A DNA stretch of 64,000 bases from Bacillus zhangzhouensis (GCA_025809375.1 CP099514.1:1054001-1118000); one strand, 5' to 3'; counted from the stretch's first letter, positions 51,310 to 60,248 are shown. Numbers and translations: made by a program. The notes: a model not told the origin generated them from the sequence alone.

Positions 51310-51677
51310 CAAACAAGGACAGTGCTTGAAGGAACATGATGCGTCATTTTTATATGATGAGCCGTTCCAAGATGAAGAAGTGATGAAGTATTTATCCTTT
51401 TTTGAAGGATAAATAGCAGACAAAAGAGTGGATTGCATGGAATTTAAAAAAATGACCGAATGTACCACACCTCTCTATGGATCATCGAAGATAAAGCGGA
51501 ATTGTCTTGTGAAACATTGAAGGACAAACGGAGCTTGAGATCGGCTATATGCTAGAGAAAACGGTGTGGGCGAATGGCTATGCTGCTGAGTCCGCAAAAG
51601 GGATGGTCAGCTTCATTGTTCCTGAGAATGAAGCGTCGGTGAAGGTCGCTTTAAAAATGGGCAGTAATAAAAAATAA
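51310..51677 (+). pseudogene. GNAT acetyltransferase remnant (ykkB-like)
   Basis: Pieces of a GNAT protein in different frames: HDASFLYDEPFQDEEVMKYLSFFEG, EWIAWNLKK, HTSLWIIEDKAE, then IEGQTELEIGYMLEKTVWANGYAAESAKG and FIVPENEASVKVALKMG at the end. The motif A/B regions are recognisable but broken by stops and deletions. Its place just before ykkC is that of ykkB in B. subtilis. Confidence 0.75.
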
Positions 51678-51877
51678 ATGGATCGTCATATATGCTCGCG
51701 AAACAGCCCGCAAATCTTCTTTATCAGTTGACCTGTTTCTAACACTTCGTATACGGCTGTCCCATAAAATTTCTTTCGAAAAATGAACATGTATATTTGC
51801 ATGTGGAAAGCAAAGCGGTAGACCGGTATTTCGGGGTGTGATACAATTTTGACATACAGAATCTGCTCTAATTGGTT

Positions 51878-52010
51878 TTCTAGGGTTCCGTGCGGGTGGC
51901 GCAGTCTGGACCGAGAGAAAACACATAGGGTCTAGACAATAGACCGTATGGACACGGAGGGATAAAAGCCCGGGAGATTTGATCAAACGATCGATTTCCG
52001 GGCTTTTTTT
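51878..52010 (+). promoter_or_regulatory. Guanidine-I (ykkC) riboswitch with terminator
   Basis: The aptamer region holds the conserved ykkC features: TTCTAGGGTTCCG, GGTGGC, CTGGACCGAGAG, AAACACATAGGG, then ATGGACACGGAGGGATAAAAGCCCGG. An intrinsic terminator, GCCCGGGA pairing with TTCCGGGC plus T7 (51968-52010), follows and is disrupted when guanidine binds. It switches on the exporter genes ykkCD. Confidence 0.93.
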
Positions 52011-52044
52011 GTTGGTTGGAATCGTTCAGAAAGGAAGGAATCAG

Positions 52045-52374
52045 ATGAAATGGGGAAATGTTTTGATTGCGGCGATCTTTGAAGTCGGCTGGGTGATGGG
52101 GTTGAAATATGCGGACTCTCTATTGGAATGGGGCGCAACCATCGTTTGTATTGTCGTCAGCTTTTATTTACTCCTGAAAGCCACGACTGAACTTCCAGTT
52201 GGCACACTTTACGCTGTTTTTACCGGGCTCGGTACAGCAGGTACTGTCATAGTAGGTATGGTAATGGGGGAGCCGGTACAGCTAGTGAAATTACTTTTAA
52301 TCATGGTGCTTTTAAGCGGTGTATTAGGGCTCAAACTGACCACAGGTGAAAAGAAAGGAGAGACTGAATCATGA
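52045..52374 (+). CDS. ykkC: Guanidinium exporter subunit, SMR family
   Basis: A 109-residue small multidrug resistance protein with four membrane segments. The conserved Glu of the first segment is in [16 protein letters not shown], and the [17 protein letters not shown] signature lies in the third. It works as a heterodimer with YkkD, exporting guanidinium in exchange for protons. ATG 52045 follows AAAGGAAGG, after the riboswitch terminator. Stop overlaps the ykkD start. Confidence 0.93.
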   Translation: MKWGNVLIAAIFEVGWVMGLKYADSLLEWGATIVCIVVSFYLLLKATTELPVGTLYAVFTGLGTAGTVIVGMVMGEPVQLVKLLLIMVLLSGVLGLKLTTGEKKGETES

Positions 52375-52685
52375 GCTGGCTTTTACTCATTGGGGCAGGC
52401 ATTTTAGAAATGCTTTGTGTCACTATGATGAATCAATTCCAGAAAGACCGGCATGGCAAATGGATTGTATTCATTGCAGCTGGATTTTCGCTGTCCTTTC
52501 TCATGCTCTCTCTTGCGATGAATACAATCCCAATGGGAACGGCGTACGCCGTTTGGACTGGCATTGGAGCCGCTGGAGGAGCCATTGTCGGAATGCTGTT
52601 TTATGGTGAGTCGAAGGACGCAAAACGTATTTTCTTTATCGCGCTGATTTTATCTGCGGCGGTCGGGTTAAAAATCATTGAATAA
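52371..52685 (+). CDS. ykkD: Guanidinium exporter subunit, SMR family
   Basis: A 104-residue SMR protein with four membrane segments. It carries the essential Glu in [16 protein letters not shown] and the [25 protein letters not shown] signature. It pairs with YkkC. The ATGA overlap with ykkC makes the two translationally coupled. Riboswitch-controlled. Confidence 0.93.
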   Translation: MSWLLLIGAGILEMLCVTMMNQFQKDRHGKWIVFIAAGFSLSFLMLSLAMNTIPMGTAYAVWTGIGAAGGAIVGMLFYGESKDAKRIFFIALILSAAVGLKIIE

Positions 52686-52717
52686 AAAAGGATGGCATCA
52701 ATCTGCCAGCCTTTTTG
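52684..52717. terminator. Terminator of ykkCD, also for the convergent gene
   Basis: AAAAAGGATGGCA pairs with TGCCAGCCTTTTT, giving T5 and, on the other strand, an A-run-based signal. Confidence 0.75.
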
Positions 52718-52903
52718 TTACATCGAATGACGGTTGGAATCGTTTTCATTTTTGCGGTAAAGCTGACTCACTAGAAGAAAACAGACACCAAATGTGAGCA
52801 AAGGAATAAGTCTCTCACCGGCCATAAAAAGATAAATTCCTGTGATCAAACATACGATGCCGAGCCAAAAGCTCACTTTACCAAACAAAGTCATGCTTTT
52901 CAT
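52718..52903 (-). CDS. Small hypothetical membrane protein
   Basis: A 61-residue protein with two membrane segments (FWLGIVCLITGIYLFMA and LIPLLTFGVCFLLVSQ) and a basic tail. I choose ATG 52903, since AAAGGAG lies about eight bases upstream; the open frame reaches 52939. Family unknown. Confidence 0.55.
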   Translation of the reverse strand: MKSMTLFGKVSFWLGIVCLITGIYLFMAGERLIPLLTFGVCFLLVSQLYRKNENDSNRHSM

Positions 52904-53064
52904 CTCCACCACTCCTTTTGTCATAAAAGGTCTACTCACATTATATCATGCTAGGTACGGAATTGAATGAATATTCAATAAAAAATAGGCTCTACATTGC
53001 TTTTTCTCTTTCCAGTCCAGTATAATATTTCATTAGAATGAAAATGTAAATGAGGTCATGATAC

Positions 53065-53967
53065 ATGAGAACATTGATACATGAGAAACTTGAATTACAC
53101 AGACAAAAGCACGAACAAAAAGGCAGATTACTTGTCAGCTGCCCGGATCAGCCTGGTATTGTATCAGCTGTTTCTTCCTTTTTATTTGAGCACGGAGCGA
53201 ATATCATTGAATCCAGCCAATACACAACCGATCATGAAAGCGGCCGTTTCTTTTTAAGAATTGAATTTGATTGGAAAGACATCTCGGCGAATATGAATCA
53301 ATTGAAAAATAGCTTTGAGACAATCGCAGCCTCATTTCAAATGACGTGGAGCATGTCGCGTGCAAGTGAGCTTAAAAAGCTGGCAATCTTTGTGTCAAAA
53401 GAGCTTCATTGTCTGCATGAGCTTCTATGGGAATGGCAAAGCGGAAATTTAATGGCTGAAATCGCAGTTGTGATCAGCAATCATGAAACGGCAAAAGATA
53501 CAGTAGAAGCGCTTGGAATCCCATTCCATTTTGTAAAGGCGAACAAAGATATTCGCAAACAGGCTGAAAAAGAGCAGCTGGCCCTATTAGAAGAGTACGA
53601 CATTGATGTGGTTGTGCTTGCTAGATACATGCAAATTTTAACGCCTGGATTCATTGAAGAGCATCCGAACAAAATCATTAATATTCATCATTCCTTCCTG
53701 CCGGCGTTTATTGGTGCAAACCCATACAAGCGGGCATATGAGCGGGGAGTCAAATTAATTGGTGCGACCTCTCATTATGTCACCAATGATTTAGACGAAG
53801 GGCCGATCATTGAACAGGATATTGAGCGTGTAGATCACCGTGATGATGCGGAAGCACTAAAAAATATTGGCAGGACAATTGAGCGCAGTGTGCTCGCACG
53901 TGCTGTCAAATGGCACCTTGAAGATCGAATTATTGTTCATGAGAATAAAACGATTGTCTTTAATTGA
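53065..53967 (+). CDS. purU: Formyltetrahydrofolate deformylase
   Basis: A 300-residue hydrolase that frees formate from 10-formyl-THF. An N-terminal ACT domain (LLVSCPDQPGIVSAVSSFLFEHGANI) precedes the formyl-transferase-like domain with the catalytic Asn-His-Asp set around INIHHSFLPAFIGANPYKRAYERGVKLIGATSHYVT and DEGPIIEQD. GAGGTC is upstream of ATG 53065. Matches PurU (YkkE) in order and length. Confidence 0.92.
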   Translation: MRTLIHEKLELHRQKHEQKGRLLVSCPDQPGIVSAVSSFLFEHGANIIESSQYTTDHESGRFFLRIEFDWKDISANMNQLKNSFETIAASFQMTWSMSRASELKKLAIFVSKELHCLHELLWEWQSGNLMAEIAVVISNHETAKDTVEALGIPFHFVKANKDIRKQAEKEQLALLEEYDIDVVVLARYMQILTPGFIEEHPNKIINIHHSFLPAFIGANPYKRAYERGVKLIGATSHYVTNDLDEGPIIEQDIERVDHRDDAEALKNIGRTIERSVLARAVKWHLEDRIIVHENKTIVFN

Positions 53968-53971
53968 ACGC

Positions 53972-54000
53972 TTGACTTTTCTTTAGCAATTGGTGATAAT
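53972..54000 (+). promoter_or_regulatory. Promoter of the proBA leader
   Basis: TTGACT at 53972-53977, a 17-base spacer, and GATAAT at 53995-54000. It begins four bases after the purU stop. Confidence 0.7.
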
Positions 54001-54006
54001 AAAAAA

Positions 54007-54258
54007 AAATTGACGAGCGTTGAAAAGGAATAGTAAGCAGGAACTGGTGCGTAAAGAGAGCAAATGATGTGCTGAAACATTTGCCGCAGACAGCTGCTGA
54101 ACCTGCCCTTTGAGCCTTAGAGGAAAAATCTAAGCGCGTGCCTGGCGTTACAGGAGTTGAGTGGAATAAGCAGATCGCATGCTTATTCAATGAAGGTGGT
54201 ACCACGGAAAGTCCCTTTTCGTCCTTTACATAAGGAGAAAAAGGGATTTTTTTTGTTT
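54007..54258 (+). promoter_or_regulatory. Proline T-box leader with terminator
   Basis: The T-box sequence AAGGTGGTACCACGG is at 54193-54207. The specifier codon CCT (Pro) sits at 54102-54104 in GAACCTGCC. The terminator is GTCCCTTTT paired with AAAAGGGA plus T8 (54211-54256). Uncharged tRNA-Pro binding would stabilise the antiterminator and turn on proBA, as known in B. subtilis. Confidence 0.92.
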
Positions 54259-54289
54259 TGTGCCTAAGGTATAGCGGAGGGAATCAAGG

Positions 54290-55387
54290 ATGAAAAAGCA
54301 AAGGATCGTCATAAAAATTGGCAGCAGTTCATTAACAGAGCAAAAAGGAGCCATTGATGAACAAAAGATCAGGGATCATGTAAGAGCCATAGCAAAGCTC
54401 AAAGAAGCACGTCATGAAATCATTTTAATTTCGTCGGGAGCCGTTGCAGCAGGATTTGGCAGCTTAGGCTATCCATCAAGACCTGTGACCTTAAAAGGGA
54501 AACAGGCAGCTGCCGCCGTTGGACAGAGCTTGTTAATGCAGAAATATACAGAGCTTTTTTCACAGTTTCACATGACACCCGCTCAAATGCTTTTAACACG
54601 TAATGACTTTTCAGATCGAACAAGATATCGAAATGCTTACGCAACGATGATGGAGCTGCTGGAAAGAAAAATTTTGCCGATCATCAACGAAAATGATTCA
54701 GTCTCCATCGAGGAGCTTACCTTTGGGGATAATGACATGCTGTCAGCTCTTGTCAGCGGACTAATCCATGCAGACCAATTGATCATATTAACAGACATCA
54801 ATGGCATTTATGATGCCAATCCAAATGAGCATCCTGAGGCGAAGCGGTTTGATGTCCTGACCCACATTTCAGAAGAATTGTTTTCATATGCAAAGAGCAC
54901 GGGTTCAAAGGTTGGCACAGGCGGAATGAAATCGAAGCTGTCTGCTGCACAAACGGCACTTTCACTTGGTGTGAAAGTCTTCATTGGCACAGGCACTGGG
55001 GAAGACAAGCTGCTTCGCATTCTTGCGGGTCAAGGCGACGGAACGTATATCGGTGAACAGGACTTATCAGCCGTGAATAACCGCCGTCAATGGATTCAAT
55101 TCCACTCGCCAGTCTCTGGAAAGATCATGATTGATGCAGGAGCGGAAGCGGCGATTTTGCATAATGGCAGAAGCCTTCTTCCAGCAGGAGTCATTGATGT
55201 TGCTGGTGACTTTTCTAAAGGAGAAGTCGTAGAAGTCGTTGGTCCAAATGGATTAGTTGGTAAGGGACAAACCTTGTACGCATCCGATGAGCTTCTCGGC
55301 ATTAAAGGAATGCGAAGTGACGAGCTTTCAAAAGAGAAGCCTGAGGTCATACACCGGGATCACTGGGTACAGCATGTACAAAACTGA
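54290..55387 (+). CDS. proB: Glutamate 5-kinase
   Basis: A 365-residue enzyme for the first step of proline synthesis. The amino acid kinase domain includes [55 protein letters not shown] and [23 protein letters not shown] domain closes the protein (residues about 280-355). Proline feedback inhibition is known for the family. It is followed 12 bases later by proA in one transcript. Confidence 0.93.
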   Translation: MKKQRIVIKIGSSSLTEQKGAIDEQKIRDHVRAIAKLKEARHEIILISSGAVAAGFGSLGYPSRPVTLKGKQAAAAVGQSLLMQKYTELFSQFHMTPAQMLLTRNDFSDRTRYRNAYATMMELLERKILPIINENDSVSIEELTFGDNDMLSALVSGLIHADQLIILTDINGIYDANPNEHPEAKRFDVLTHISEELFSYAKSTGSKVGTGGMKSKLSAAQTALSLGVKVFIGTGTGEDKLLRILAGQGDGTYIGEQDLSAVNNRRQWIQFHSPVSGKIMIDAGAEAAILHNGRSLLPAGVIDVAGDFSKGEVVEVVGPNGLVGKGQTLYASDELLGIKGMRSDELSKEKPEVIHRDHWVQHVQN

Positions 55388-55399
55388 GGAGGGAATACG

Positions 55400-56647
55400 A
55401 TGAATGAAGTTCTTGAAAAAGCAAAAAAAGCAAATGCAGCCAAAGAGCAGCTGCTTCTAAAAACGACGAAACAAAAAAATGCTGCCCTGCACGCCATTGC
55501 GAGTGCACTAAAAGCATCTTCAGCTTATTTAATAGAGGAGAACCAAAAGGATGTTCAGGCTGCTGAGGAAAAGCAGTTCACGCCATCTGTCATTGACCGG
55601 ATCACACTCACAGAAGAGAGAATTGAAGCAATTGCAGACGCGACCCTTCAACTCATTCAGCTAAAAGACCCAATTGGTGAAACGTTAGAAACCATACAAA
55701 AAGAAAACGGTCTGTTCATTGAAAAGGTCCGTGTACCGCTTGGAACGGTTGGAATGATTTATGAAGCAAGACCAAACGTGACAGTCGATGCTGCGACCCT
55801 TTGCTTGAAAACTGGGAATGCTGTTATTCTGCGTGGAAGCTCATCTGCTATTCATAGTAATAAAGCGATTGTAAAGGTGATTCATGAAGCGCTTCATACG
55901 ACAGATATTCCAGTAGACAGTGTGCAATTGATTGAAGATACAGGCCGTGAAACGGCGAAAACGCTGTTCACCTTAAATGAATATCTAGATGTCCTCATTC
56001 CGCGCGGCGGGAAGAATTTAATTGATCTTGTAGTGAGAGAGTCGACTGTGCCAGTGCTTGAGACAGGTGCAGGAAATTGTCATATCTACATTGATGAAAC
56101 AGCGAAAAACGAAATGGCTGAGCGGATTGTGCTGAATGCAAAAATACAAAGACCATCTGTTTGTAATGCGATTGAGAGCATTGTCATTCATGAAACATGG
56201 GCAAAAACATATGGCGCTTCGTTAATTGAAGCTCTTCAATCAAATGGGGTAGAAATACGCGGTGATGAAGCCGTTTGCGCACTTGTTTCTAGTGCTGCAT
56301 TAGCGACAACAGAGGACTATGCAACAGAGTTTTTAGCACCGATTGTCAGTATTAAAATAGTAGAAAACATAGAAGAAGCGATTCAGCATATTCAAACATA
56401 TAGCTCCAAACACTCTGAAGCGATCATTACGGAAAATGATGAGCATGCAGCCCTTTTCTTAACAACTGTCGATGCTGCCGCTGTCTATCATAATGCCTCT
56501 ACTCGTTTCACAGATGGCTTTGAATTTGGCTATGGAGCGGAAATAGGTATTAGTACACAAAAACTTCATGCAAGAGGGCCAATGGGTCTGCCAGCCTTAA
56601 CGTCTGAAAAATTTGTCATTCGTGGTCAAGGACAAATAAGAGAATAA
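55400..56647 (+). CDS. proA: Gamma-glutamyl phosphate reductase
   Basis: A 415-residue NADPH-dependent reductase (aldehyde dehydrogenase-like fold). It turns gamma-glutamyl phosphate into the semialdehyde, which cyclises to P5C. The catalytic Cys is in [14 protein letters not shown], with [20 protein letters not shown] and the [10 protein letters not shown] stretch upstream. GAGGAGGG lies before ATG 55400. Confidence 0.93.
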   Translation: MNEVLEKAKKANAAKEQLLLKTTKQKNAALHAIASALKASSAYLIEENQKDVQAAEEKQFTPSVIDRITLTEERIEAIADATLQLIQLKDPIGETLETIQKENGLFIEKVRVPLGTVGMIYEARPNVTVDAATLCLKTGNAVILRGSSSAIHSNKAIVKVIHEALHTTDIPVDSVQLIEDTGRETAKTLFTLNEYLDVLIPRGGKNLIDLVVRESTVPVLETGAGNCHIYIDETAKNEMAERIVLNAKIQRPSVCNAIESIVIHETWAKTYGASLIEALQSNGVEIRGDEAVCALVSSAALATTEDYATEFLAPIVSIKIVENIEEAIQHIQTYSSKHSEAIITENDEHAALFLTTVDAAAVYHNASTRFTDGFEFGYGAEIGISTQKLHARGPMGLPALTSEKFVIRGQGQIRE

Positions 56648-56651
56648 TATC

Positions 56652-56688
56652 AAAGAGAGTTTTGAAACAACAGACTCTCTTTTTCTCT
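56652..56688 (+). terminator. Terminator of proBA
   Basis: AAAGAGAGT pairs with ACTCTCTTTT across TTTGAAACAACAG. Confidence 0.8.
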
Positions 56689-56768
56689 TTCATTTTTGTA
56701 TTTCTTCGGTCAAGTATGATAAAATATGGTAATGTTTTATATTTTGAGAAGATTGGAGAAGGCAGCGT

Positions 56769-57905
56769 ATGGCGAAAATCATTCCCTCTTCGGATATTGG
56801 AGTGAAAATCAACAAGTGGTATGAATTAATCCGCAGATTTGATTCAGAACAAGCAGAACAGTTAAAACAGGAAATTCGCACCTCTCTTGATTCAATGGAA
56901 GAAGATCAGAATTTGCTTCTCTATTTTTCTTTAATGGAATTTAGACATGAAGTCATGCTCGATTATTTAAAGCCATTAAAGGAAGGAAAGGTTCGCGCCA
57001 ACTTTTCCGAGCTTTCGAAAGAAATAGATGAGCATCAAACGCATGTCACAGGCATGCTTGAATACTACTATCATTTTTTCAGAGGCATGTATGAATTCGG
57101 ACGAAGGGAGTACATTGCTGCCATATCGTCTTATCAAAAGGCAGAGCACAAGCTTTCTTTTGTATCAGATGATATCGAACGTGCGGAATTTCATTTTAAA
57201 ATGTCAGAAATATATTATCACATGAAACAAACACATATCTCGATGCACCATGCTAAACTAGCGCTGGATGTTTATGTTCAGCATGAATTGTATGCGCTTC
57301 GCACCATTCAGTGTGAATTTATTGTGGCCGGTAACTACGATGATATGAGAAGGCATGAAAAAGCATTACCACATCTCGAAAGAGCACTCGCGAGATCAAA
57401 AAAGTTTCAGAATGTGCGTTTTATTGCCTCCTCTTTGTTTAATATGGGCAACAGTTATTACCGAATGGGAGACTTGGGCCGCGCACTTGAATTAATGAAA
57501 GAATCCATCTCGTTATTTGATCAAAATCAATCCGATCATCTTCGTCGATCTATAGATCCTCTTTATACAGCCGCTCAGATATTATACAAACAAGGAAAAC
57601 ACGAAGAAGCATTACACTATAGAGAAGAATGTATGAAGCGAGCAGAAGTTCTTCAAGATGACATTCACATTCAGAAAACCATATTTCTAGAAGCATTGTA
57701 TTTAAGGCAAGATGCCGAGCATATCAAACGGATTTTCCATTTTTTAGAGTCTGCCTATGCATATCCAGATATAGAGGAGCTGGCATTAGATACCGCAAAG
57801 TATTATAATGAAATGGGAGATTATGAAAAATCTTCCATGTTCTATGGGGAAGCGGAACATGCTCGAATCTATATTCAGAGAGGGGATTGTTTATATGAAT
57901 TTTAA
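56769..57905 (+). CDS. Rap-type response regulator aspartate phosphatase
   Basis: A 378-residue Rap protein. The N-terminal three-helix bundle includes VGVKINKWYELIRRFD near residue 11. Tetratricopeptide repeats follow from about residue 100 (ALPHLERALARSKKFQNVRFIASSLFNMGNSYYRMGDLGRALELMKESISLF). Rap proteins dephosphorylate Spo0F or block ComA-type regulators and are themselves inhibited by an imported Phr peptide. The phr gene overlaps its 3' end. Which target it has cannot be told from sequence; it is none of the B. subtilis Raps that I could place confidently. Confidence 0.88.
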   Translation: MAKIIPSSDIGVKINKWYELIRRFDSEQAEQLKQEIRTSLDSMEEDQNLLLYFSLMEFRHEVMLDYLKPLKEGKVRANFSELSKEIDEHQTHVTGMLEYYYHFFRGMYEFGRREYIAAISSYQKAEHKLSFVSDDIERAEFHFKMSEIYYHMKQTHISMHHAKLALDVYVQHELYALRTIQCEFIVAGNYDDMRRHEKALPHLERALARSKKFQNVRFIASSLFNMGNSYYRMGDLGRALELMKESISLFDQNQSDHLRRSIDPLYTAAQILYKQGKHEEALHYREECMKRAEVLQDDIHIQKTIFLEALYLRQDAEHIKRIFHFLESAYAYPDIEELALDTAKYYNEMGDYEKSSMFYGEAEHARIYIQRGDCLYEF

Positions 57906-58029
57906 AAAATGGGCAGTCGTCTGTGCAAGCATCACCATCATGGCATTGTGGCTGGCAGCAGCAAATGCCGACCCAGATAACAGAAACCATACGTTAGAAC
58001 GACCGCATCCGCAGCATGACATGATTTAA
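57895..58029 (+). CDS. Phr signalling peptide precursor
   Basis: A 44-residue precursor overlapping the rap end by 11 bases. It has a signal peptide (MNFKKWAVVCASITIMALWLA) with cleavage near ANA-DP, then a short polar tail (DPDNRNHTLERPHPQHDMI). Phr peptides are exported, cut to 5-6 residues and re-imported by Opp to inhibit the cognate Rap. The mature part may be NRNHT (like ARNQT of PhrA) or the C-terminal five residues. GAGGGGA precedes ATG 57895. Terminator follows. Confidence 0.82.
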   Translation: MNFKKWAVVCASITIMALWLAAANADPDNRNHTLERPHPQHDMI

Positions 58030-58055
58030 AAGCCCTTGTTAAAGGGCTTTTTTTT
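58028..58055 (+). terminator. Terminator of rap-phr
   Basis: AAAGCCCTT pairs with AAGGGCTTT, followed by T6. Confidence 0.85.
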
Positions 58056-58133
58056 ACTGCCTAAATACGATTCTGCGGGACATGCTCATAAAAAGGATTC
58101 GGGGAGGAAAACTTAAAAAAGAATATTTATTGA

Positions 58134-58162
58134 TTGACTTCGCCATTTTAATTGTGTACAAT
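58134..58162 (+). promoter_or_regulatory. Promoter of ohrA
   Basis: TTGACT at 58134-58139, a 17-base spacer and TACAAT at 58157-58162. The -10 is part of the OhrR operator. Confidence 0.8.
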
Positions 58163-58171
58163 TTAATTGTA
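58157..58171. promoter_or_regulatory. OhrR operator
   Basis: TACAATTTAATTGTA, a 15-base inverted repeat identical in form to the known B. subtilis ohrA operator (TACAATT-AATTGTA). It covers the -10, so OhrR excludes polymerase until oxidised by organic hydroperoxides. Confidence 0.9.
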
Positions 58172-58205
58172 GAAAATATTATTGGAGAGAAAGAGGGTTA
58201 TATTC

Positions 58206-58634
58206 ATGTCAGACGTTTTATTTACAGCAACGGTATCAGCTGTCGGAGGAAGAGAAGGAAAGGTTGTTTCAACAGATGGTGTACTTGAGCATGATGTAGC
58301 AATGCCTGGAACACCAAGAGCAAAAAAACTTGAAAAAGCAACAAATCCAGAGCAATTATTTGCAGCAGGCTACTCTGCATGTTTTGATTCAGCCCTTCAA
58401 TTGGTAGCGCGACAAGAGCGTATCCGTTTTGAAAGTGAAGTAACAGCACATGTCAGTTTATCAAAAGACAGTTCAGATGGCGGCTTCAAACTAGGCGTTC
58501 AATTAGAAGTAAAAGGAACTGGCATTGAGCAGTCAGCATTAGAAGAACTTGTTCATAAAGCACATGGTGTTTGCCCATATTCAAAAGCAACTCAAGGAAA
58601 CATAGAAGTAGAACTAGTAGCTGTCGCTCAATAA
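58206..58634 (+). CDS. ohrA: Organic hydroperoxide resistance protein (peroxidase)
   Basis: A 142-residue OsmC/Ohr-fold thiol peroxidase. The two reactive cysteines are in AGYSACFDSALQ (Cys59, roughly) and GVCPYSKA. It reduces organic peroxides using lipoyl or thiol partners. ATG 58206 is preceded by AGAGGG. It is under direct OhrR control through the operator overlapping its promoter. Convergent with ohrR. Confidence 0.92.
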   Translation: MSDVLFTATVSAVGGREGKVVSTDGVLEHDVAMPGTPRAKKLEKATNPEQLFAAGYSACFDSALQLVARQERIRFESEVTAHVSLSKDSSDGGFKLGVQLEVKGTGIEQSALEELVHKAHGVCPYSKATQGNIEVELVAVAQ

Positions 58635-58645
58635 TAGACATCAAT

Positions 58646-58678
58646 AAAAGGCTGAGGGAATGTTCCCTCAGCCTTTTG
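58646..58678. terminator. Bidirectional terminator between ohrA and ohrR
   Basis: AAAAGGCTGAGGGAA pairs with TTCCCTCAGCCTTTT, a perfect 15-base stem with a two-base loop. Confidence 0.9.
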
Positions 58679-59114
58679 GCTGTGTTAAATATTGCAAAAG
58701 CTCATGTAAAGAGGCGCGGAGTGTTTTTAGCTCTTCTTCCGATCTGCCTGTCCCAGACAGCATGTGAAATGGAATCGCAGTGGCCTTCTCTTTTAGCTGT
58801 TTTCCATAGTCTGTTAAACGAATTTGCACAGACCGCTCATCCTCTTTTGAACGTTCTCGGATAATGAGTCCGTTTTGCTCCATTCGTTTCAGCATGGGTG
58901 TGAGTGTACCGGAGTCTAAATAGAGAAGCTCTCCCATCGTTTTCACATTTAATGTTCCATGCTCCCACAATAAAAGCAGTGCCAAATATTGCGGATACGT
59001 AATGTTTAATTCTTCTAATAACGGTTTATACTGTTTCGTCATCTCTCGTGAACTTGCGTATAACAAGAAACAAAGCTGATTTTCCAGCTTCATATGTTCA
59101 AATTCATTTGTCAT
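58668..59114 (-). CDS. ohrR: MarR-family peroxide-sensing repressor
   Basis: A 148-residue MarR-type repressor. The single sensing cysteine is in ENQLCFLLYASSREMTKQY, and the winged helix-turn-helix covers VKTMGELLYLDSGTLTPMLKRMEQNGLIIR. A one-Cys OhrR is inactivated by S-thiolation after oxidation. ATG 59114 has a GGTGA-like site; an in-frame GTG/ATG at 59126 is possible. Its target operator is at ohrA. Confidence 0.92.
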   Translation of the reverse strand: MTNEFEHMKLENQLCFLLYASSREMTKQYKPLLEELNITYPQYLALLLLWEHGTLNVKTMGELLYLDSGTLTPMLKRMEQNGLIIRERSKEDERSVQIRLTDYGKQLKEKATAIPFHMLSGTGRSEEELKTLRASLHELLQYLTQPKG

Positions 59115-59275
59115 GTCAGTCACCAACTATTTTTTGTCATACTTATCATTGTATAAGATTTTCTTCCTTTTTAAAATAAATACAGACGAAAAATGAAAAA
59201 TTCTTCAATGTGCGATAAATGTTTGAGAATGGAATAGAACGTGAAAAGGATCAATAGATAAAGGAGGAGATGAAG

Positions 59276-59692
59276 ATGAAACCATTATTCACAGCAAAAG
59301 TAAAGGCGCACCATGGAAGAGCTGGACATGTTCGTTCAGAAGATGGTGTGCTCGATCATAACATTGTCATGCCTAACGCAAAGAAAGATGGAGAGACTGG
59401 TACAAACCCAGAGCAATTATTTGCAGCAGGCTATGCAGCTTGTTTCGGAGGAGCACTTGAACAAGTAGCCAAGAAGCAAGGAGTAGAAATAGAATCGGAT
59501 GTAGAAGGACATGTCAGTCTTTTAAAAGATGAAAGCGACGGCGGCTTTAAGCTGGGCGTAAAGCTGATTGTGTCTGCGAAAGGCTATGATCATGACAAAG
59601 TGAAAGAGCTTGTCCGTGCTGCACATGAATTCTGCCCATATTCAAAAGCAACAAGAGGGAACATTGAAGTAGATCTTGAAGTAACGGAGTAA
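59276..59692 (+). CDS. ohrB: Organic hydroperoxide resistance protein, second copy
   Basis: A 138-residue paralogue of OhrA with the same reactive cysteines (AGYAACFGGALEQVA and EFCPYSKA). In B. subtilis it is part of the general stress (sigma-B) regulon rather than OhrR; I see no clear sigma-B site here. AAGGAGG is eight bases before ATG 59276, so I prefer it over the ATG at 59270. Confidence 0.9.
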   Translation: MKPLFTAKVKAHHGRAGHVRSEDGVLDHNIVMPNAKKDGETGTNPEQLFAAGYAACFGGALEQVAKKQGVEIESDVEGHVSLLKDESDGGFKLGVKLIVSAKGYDHDKVKELVRAAHEFCPYSKATRGNIEVDLEVTE

Positions 59693-59703
59693 AATAATCG
59701 TAA

Positions 59704-59745
59704 AGACAAAGGGCTTAAAAACCATTTAGCCCTTTGTTAACAATC
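59704..59745. repeat. Dispersed hairpin repeat, second copy
   Basis: GACAAAGGGCT pairs with AGCCCTTTGT, followed by AACAATC. The same wording (GACAAAGGGCT ... CCCTTTGTCAACAATCT) occurs at 35944-35979. The two copies share stem and flank but differ in loop. Confidence 0.55.
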
Positions 59746-59748
59746 CGC

Positions 59749-59777
59749 AACACCTGCTTGTCAGCAGGTGTCTTTTT
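59749..59777. terminator. Bidirectional terminator between ohrB and guaD
   Basis: ACACCTGC pairs with GCAGGTGT, followed by T7 on the + strand, just past the guaD stop. Confidence 0.8.
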
Positions 59778-60248
59778 TTAATATTCTTTCTTTTTATCGT
59801 ATGCTTCCCATGCTTCAAATGGCGCAAGGGTTTTTTGAGGTGTCAGCTTGTAAAATGGTATATTTCTTGATTCGTATTCTTTGTTGATTTCTTCATAAAT
59901 AAACGAGTCATCAAAACCAGAATCCGCTGCATCCTGATGTCCAGCAGCAAAATACACAGCTTTTGGTCTAGCCCAGTAAATAGCGCCAAGGCACATCGGA
60001 CAAGGCTCGCAGCTTGTGTATAAAAGACAATCTTCTAATTGGTATGTATGTAGAGTTTGACACGCTTTTCGAATGGCTGTGACTTCGGCATGTGCGGTTG
60101 GATCGTTACTCGTTGTCACATTGTTGCTTCCCTCTGCAATAATCTGGCCATCCTTGACAATGACTGCTCCAAAAGGGCCGCCAGTACCACTATTGACTCC
60201 TTCTACTGCAAGATCGATTGCGCGTTGTAAAAAATCTTCGTGATTCAT
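59778..60248 (-). CDS. guaD: Guanine deaminase
   Basis: A 156-residue cytidine-deaminase-fold enzyme that turns guanine to xanthine. The zinc site is in AHAEVTAIRKAC (His/Glu) and SCEPCPMCLGAIYWARP (Cys pair). C-terminal swapping residues (FYKLTPQKTLAPFEAWEAY) fit the B. subtilis structure family. GGGAGG precedes ATG 60248. Confidence 0.92.
   Translation of the reverse strand: MNHEDFLQRAIDLAVEGVNSGTGGPFGAVIVKDGQIIAEGSNNVTTSNDPTAHAEVTAIRKACQTLHTYQLEDCLLYTSCEPCPMCLGAIYWARPKAVYFAAGHQDAADSGFDDSFIYEEINKEYESRNIPFYKLTPQKTLAPFEAWEAYDKKKEY

Noticed and set aside
51651-51986. A 111-codon minus-strand frame opposite the ykkC leader
   Set aside because: It coincides with the guanidine riboswitch on the + strand and has no ribosome site or family resemblance.
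59160-59275. Sigma-B promoter before ohrB
   Set aside because: GTTTGA occurs at 59220, but no GGGTA-type -10 at the correct spacing could be found.
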